A stretch of DNA of 15,699 bases from Nocardia sp. (GTDB lineage Bacteria; Actinomycetota; Actinomycetes; Mycobacteriales; Mycobacteriaceae), in the NCBI GenBank assembly GCA_013361595.1, contig JABFXT010000539.1:1-15699 (forward strand), written 5' to 3'. Positions 15,113 to 15,699 of the stretch are shown here, piece after piece; the stretch's first letter is position 1; each line of letters begins with the position of its first letter. The notes beneath the pieces are model-generated. The model saw nothing but the letters and a program-made list of their open reading frames with translations, ran no database searches and was not told where the DNA came from. Made by a program: the position numbers and the translations under genes.

Positions 15113-15118
15113 AGTGTA
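15113..15118 (-). promoter_or_regulatory. Putative -10 box (TACACT) of the small gene, leaderless spacing
   Basis: TACACT on the minus strand is followed by TGCTC and then the ATG at 15107. Transcription would start at the A of ATG. It supports the shorter start. No clear -35 is visible. Confidence 0.45.
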
Positions 15119-15200
15119 GAAGATCCTCGGAAAGCGATACCCGGAGAACAGTATTCACCCCGCGGCGCCGGATACAGCCGGCGGAGCCCGAGACAGGAAA

Positions 15201-15236
15201 TGCGCGGTGCCGCCCGTAATCGGACGGCACCGCGCA
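15201..15236. repeat. 12-bp hairpin extended by an inner stem
   Basis: TGCGCGGTGCCG (15201-15212) and CGGCACCGCGCA (15225-15236) are exact reverse complements. After one mismatch, CCG and CGG extend the stem around a TAAT loop. It could be a terminator for a minus-strand gene lying beyond the window, or an element of the upstream region of the small gene. Confidence 0.6.
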
Positions 15237-15328
15237 CCCACCTCATTGTGGTCCCCGCCGGTTCGGCGGGTCTCCGCGACCGTGCGTCGTTGCGCGGCGC
15301 GGACGATCAGCAGGGCTTCGCGGTCATC

Positions 15329-15352
15329 GACCGGGACGACTCTGTCCCGGTC
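15329..15352. repeat. 9-bp hairpin
   Basis: GACCGGGAC (15329-15337) and GTCCCGGTC (15344-15352) are exact reverse complements around a 6-nt loop. A terminator or structured-RNA element is possible. A smaller 7-bp hairpin, CCCGCCG against CGGCGGG, lies at 15254-15270. Confidence 0.5.
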
Positions 15353-15473
15353 CCGTATGTCCGGGACCCCTCATCGAGGTCTCGTCATCCGGGTGTCCCC
15401 GGCGCGCCATTGCGCCACCTTGCCGATCCTGGAGTTGTATTTGCCGGCGTCGTGGAAATCCGGACCATTCCAG

Positions 15474-15522
15474 AGCTTGGAGCTTGGAGCTTGGAGCTTG
15501 GAGCTTGGAGCTTGGAGCTTGG
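15474..15522. repeat. Heptanucleotide tandem repeat, 7 perfect copies of AGCTTGG
   Basis: Seven identical 7-bp units run head to tail without a mismatch, followed by a partial AGC. The unit is not a multiple of three, so copy-number change would shift any reading frame. It lies outside genes and could be a variable-number locus. Confidence 0.98.
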
Positions 15523-15627
15523 AGCCGGTATTCCTGACCTCCGGACACCTATCCGAGCCCCCTGGCTTCCCGTCCCGCCCGGCTACTTCTCCTTCTACGG
15601 ATGGTCTACATCCGTGGTCGGGGCCCG

Positions 15628-15681
15628 CCCCGGTTCTGGAGCGACGGAGCGGGGGAGCGAAGCGGAGGAGCGTAGGAGTGA
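15628..15681. repeat. Inverted-repeat-bounded purine-rich element
   Basis: CCCCGGTTCT (15628-15637) and AGAACCGGGG (15672-15681) are exact reverse complements. The 34-nt spacer is almost all purine plus C and is built from GGAGCG-like steps. Similar GAGCG-rich intergenic tracts are, from memory, frequent in Nocardia and Rhodococcus genomes, so this may be one copy of a dispersed repeat. Confidence 0.75.
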
Positions 15682-15699
15682 AGAACCGGGGTTAATAGG

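Larger units (their letters stand above)
15119..15699. other. Gene-poor region with hairpins and repeats
   Basis: No convincing protein or tRNA gene was found in these 580 bases. The open frames lack a ribosome binding site, codon preference or recognisable homology, and one of them simply translates the tandem repeat. The region contains several inverted repeats (15201-15236, 15254-15270, 15329-15352, 15597-15615), a heptanucleotide tandem repeat and a terminal inverted-repeat element. The right end of the window cuts it off. Confidence 0.7.

Noticed and set aside
15474..15522. CRISPR array
   Set aside because: The units are 7 bp and directly contiguous, with no unique spacers.
15207..15695. 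A 162-codon frame across the repeat region
   Set aside because: It consists of low-complexity sequence, including a direct translation of the heptanucleotide array, and has no ribosome binding site or homology.
1..15699. tRNA, rRNA, integrase or transposase genes marking a mobile island
   Set aside because: I looked for T-arm-like motifs, recombinase motifs and long terminal repeats by eye and found none that hold up. A dedicated search could still find a degenerate one.

Overview
The window is high-GC actinobacterial DNA, most likely from a mycolic-acid-producing genus such as Nocardia (or a close relative such as Rhodococcus). The reasons are a giant type I fatty acid synthase gene followed by a stand-alone acpS, a bcp/DUF3618 pair, strong G/C preference at third codon positions, GTG and TTG starts, and several start codons placed 5-7 nt after a TANNNT -10 box, as in leaderless actinobacterial transcripts. 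The genus is an inference.

Layout. (1) 1-4364: the 3' part of fas (end of ACP, KR, KS) and acpS, 11 nt apart and probably one operon; AcpS charges the ACP domain of FAS. (2) 4365-10934: an accessory block that separates fas-acpS from bcp-DUF3618, which lie close together in Mycobacterium tuberculosis (Rv2524c-Rv2520c, from memory). It holds an uncharacterised minus-strand gene, a minus-strand TetR regulator, a DrrAB-like ABC exporter (permease and ATPase, minus strand), a second TetR divergent from the exporter, and a 635-aa protein that fuses an N-acyltransferase-like domain to a ThiF/E1-like domain. (3) 10942-11925: a strong hairpin, bcp (minus) and a 73-aa DUF3618 membrane protein (plus). 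(4) 11949-14751: another strong hairpin, a small secreted excalibur-domain protein (minus) and, divergent from it, a 707-aa membrane acyltransferase with a C-terminal SGNH domain (plus). (5) 14796-15107: a small uncharacterised minus-strand gene. (6) 15108-15699: no convincing gene; several hairpins, a heptanucleotide tandem repeat (7 copies) and an inverted-repeat-bounded purine-rich element.

How the parts may work together. The TetR at 8045 faces the ABC exporter across an AT-rich, palindrome-containing 190-bp spacer and probably represses it. The acyltransferase-E1 fusion lies just downstream of that TetR. The most interesting reading is that the fusion makes an acylated and/or adenylate-activated small molecule that the neighbouring pump exports and one of the TetR proteins senses. 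The neighbourhood is seen in the sequence; the pathway is inference. The convergent junctions at 4.4, 10.9 and 11.9 kb each carry a perfect 15-bp hairpin. Four genes have a -10-like box 5-7 nt before the chosen start, and this fixes shorter starts for the TetR at 5263-5961 and the small gene at 14796-15107.
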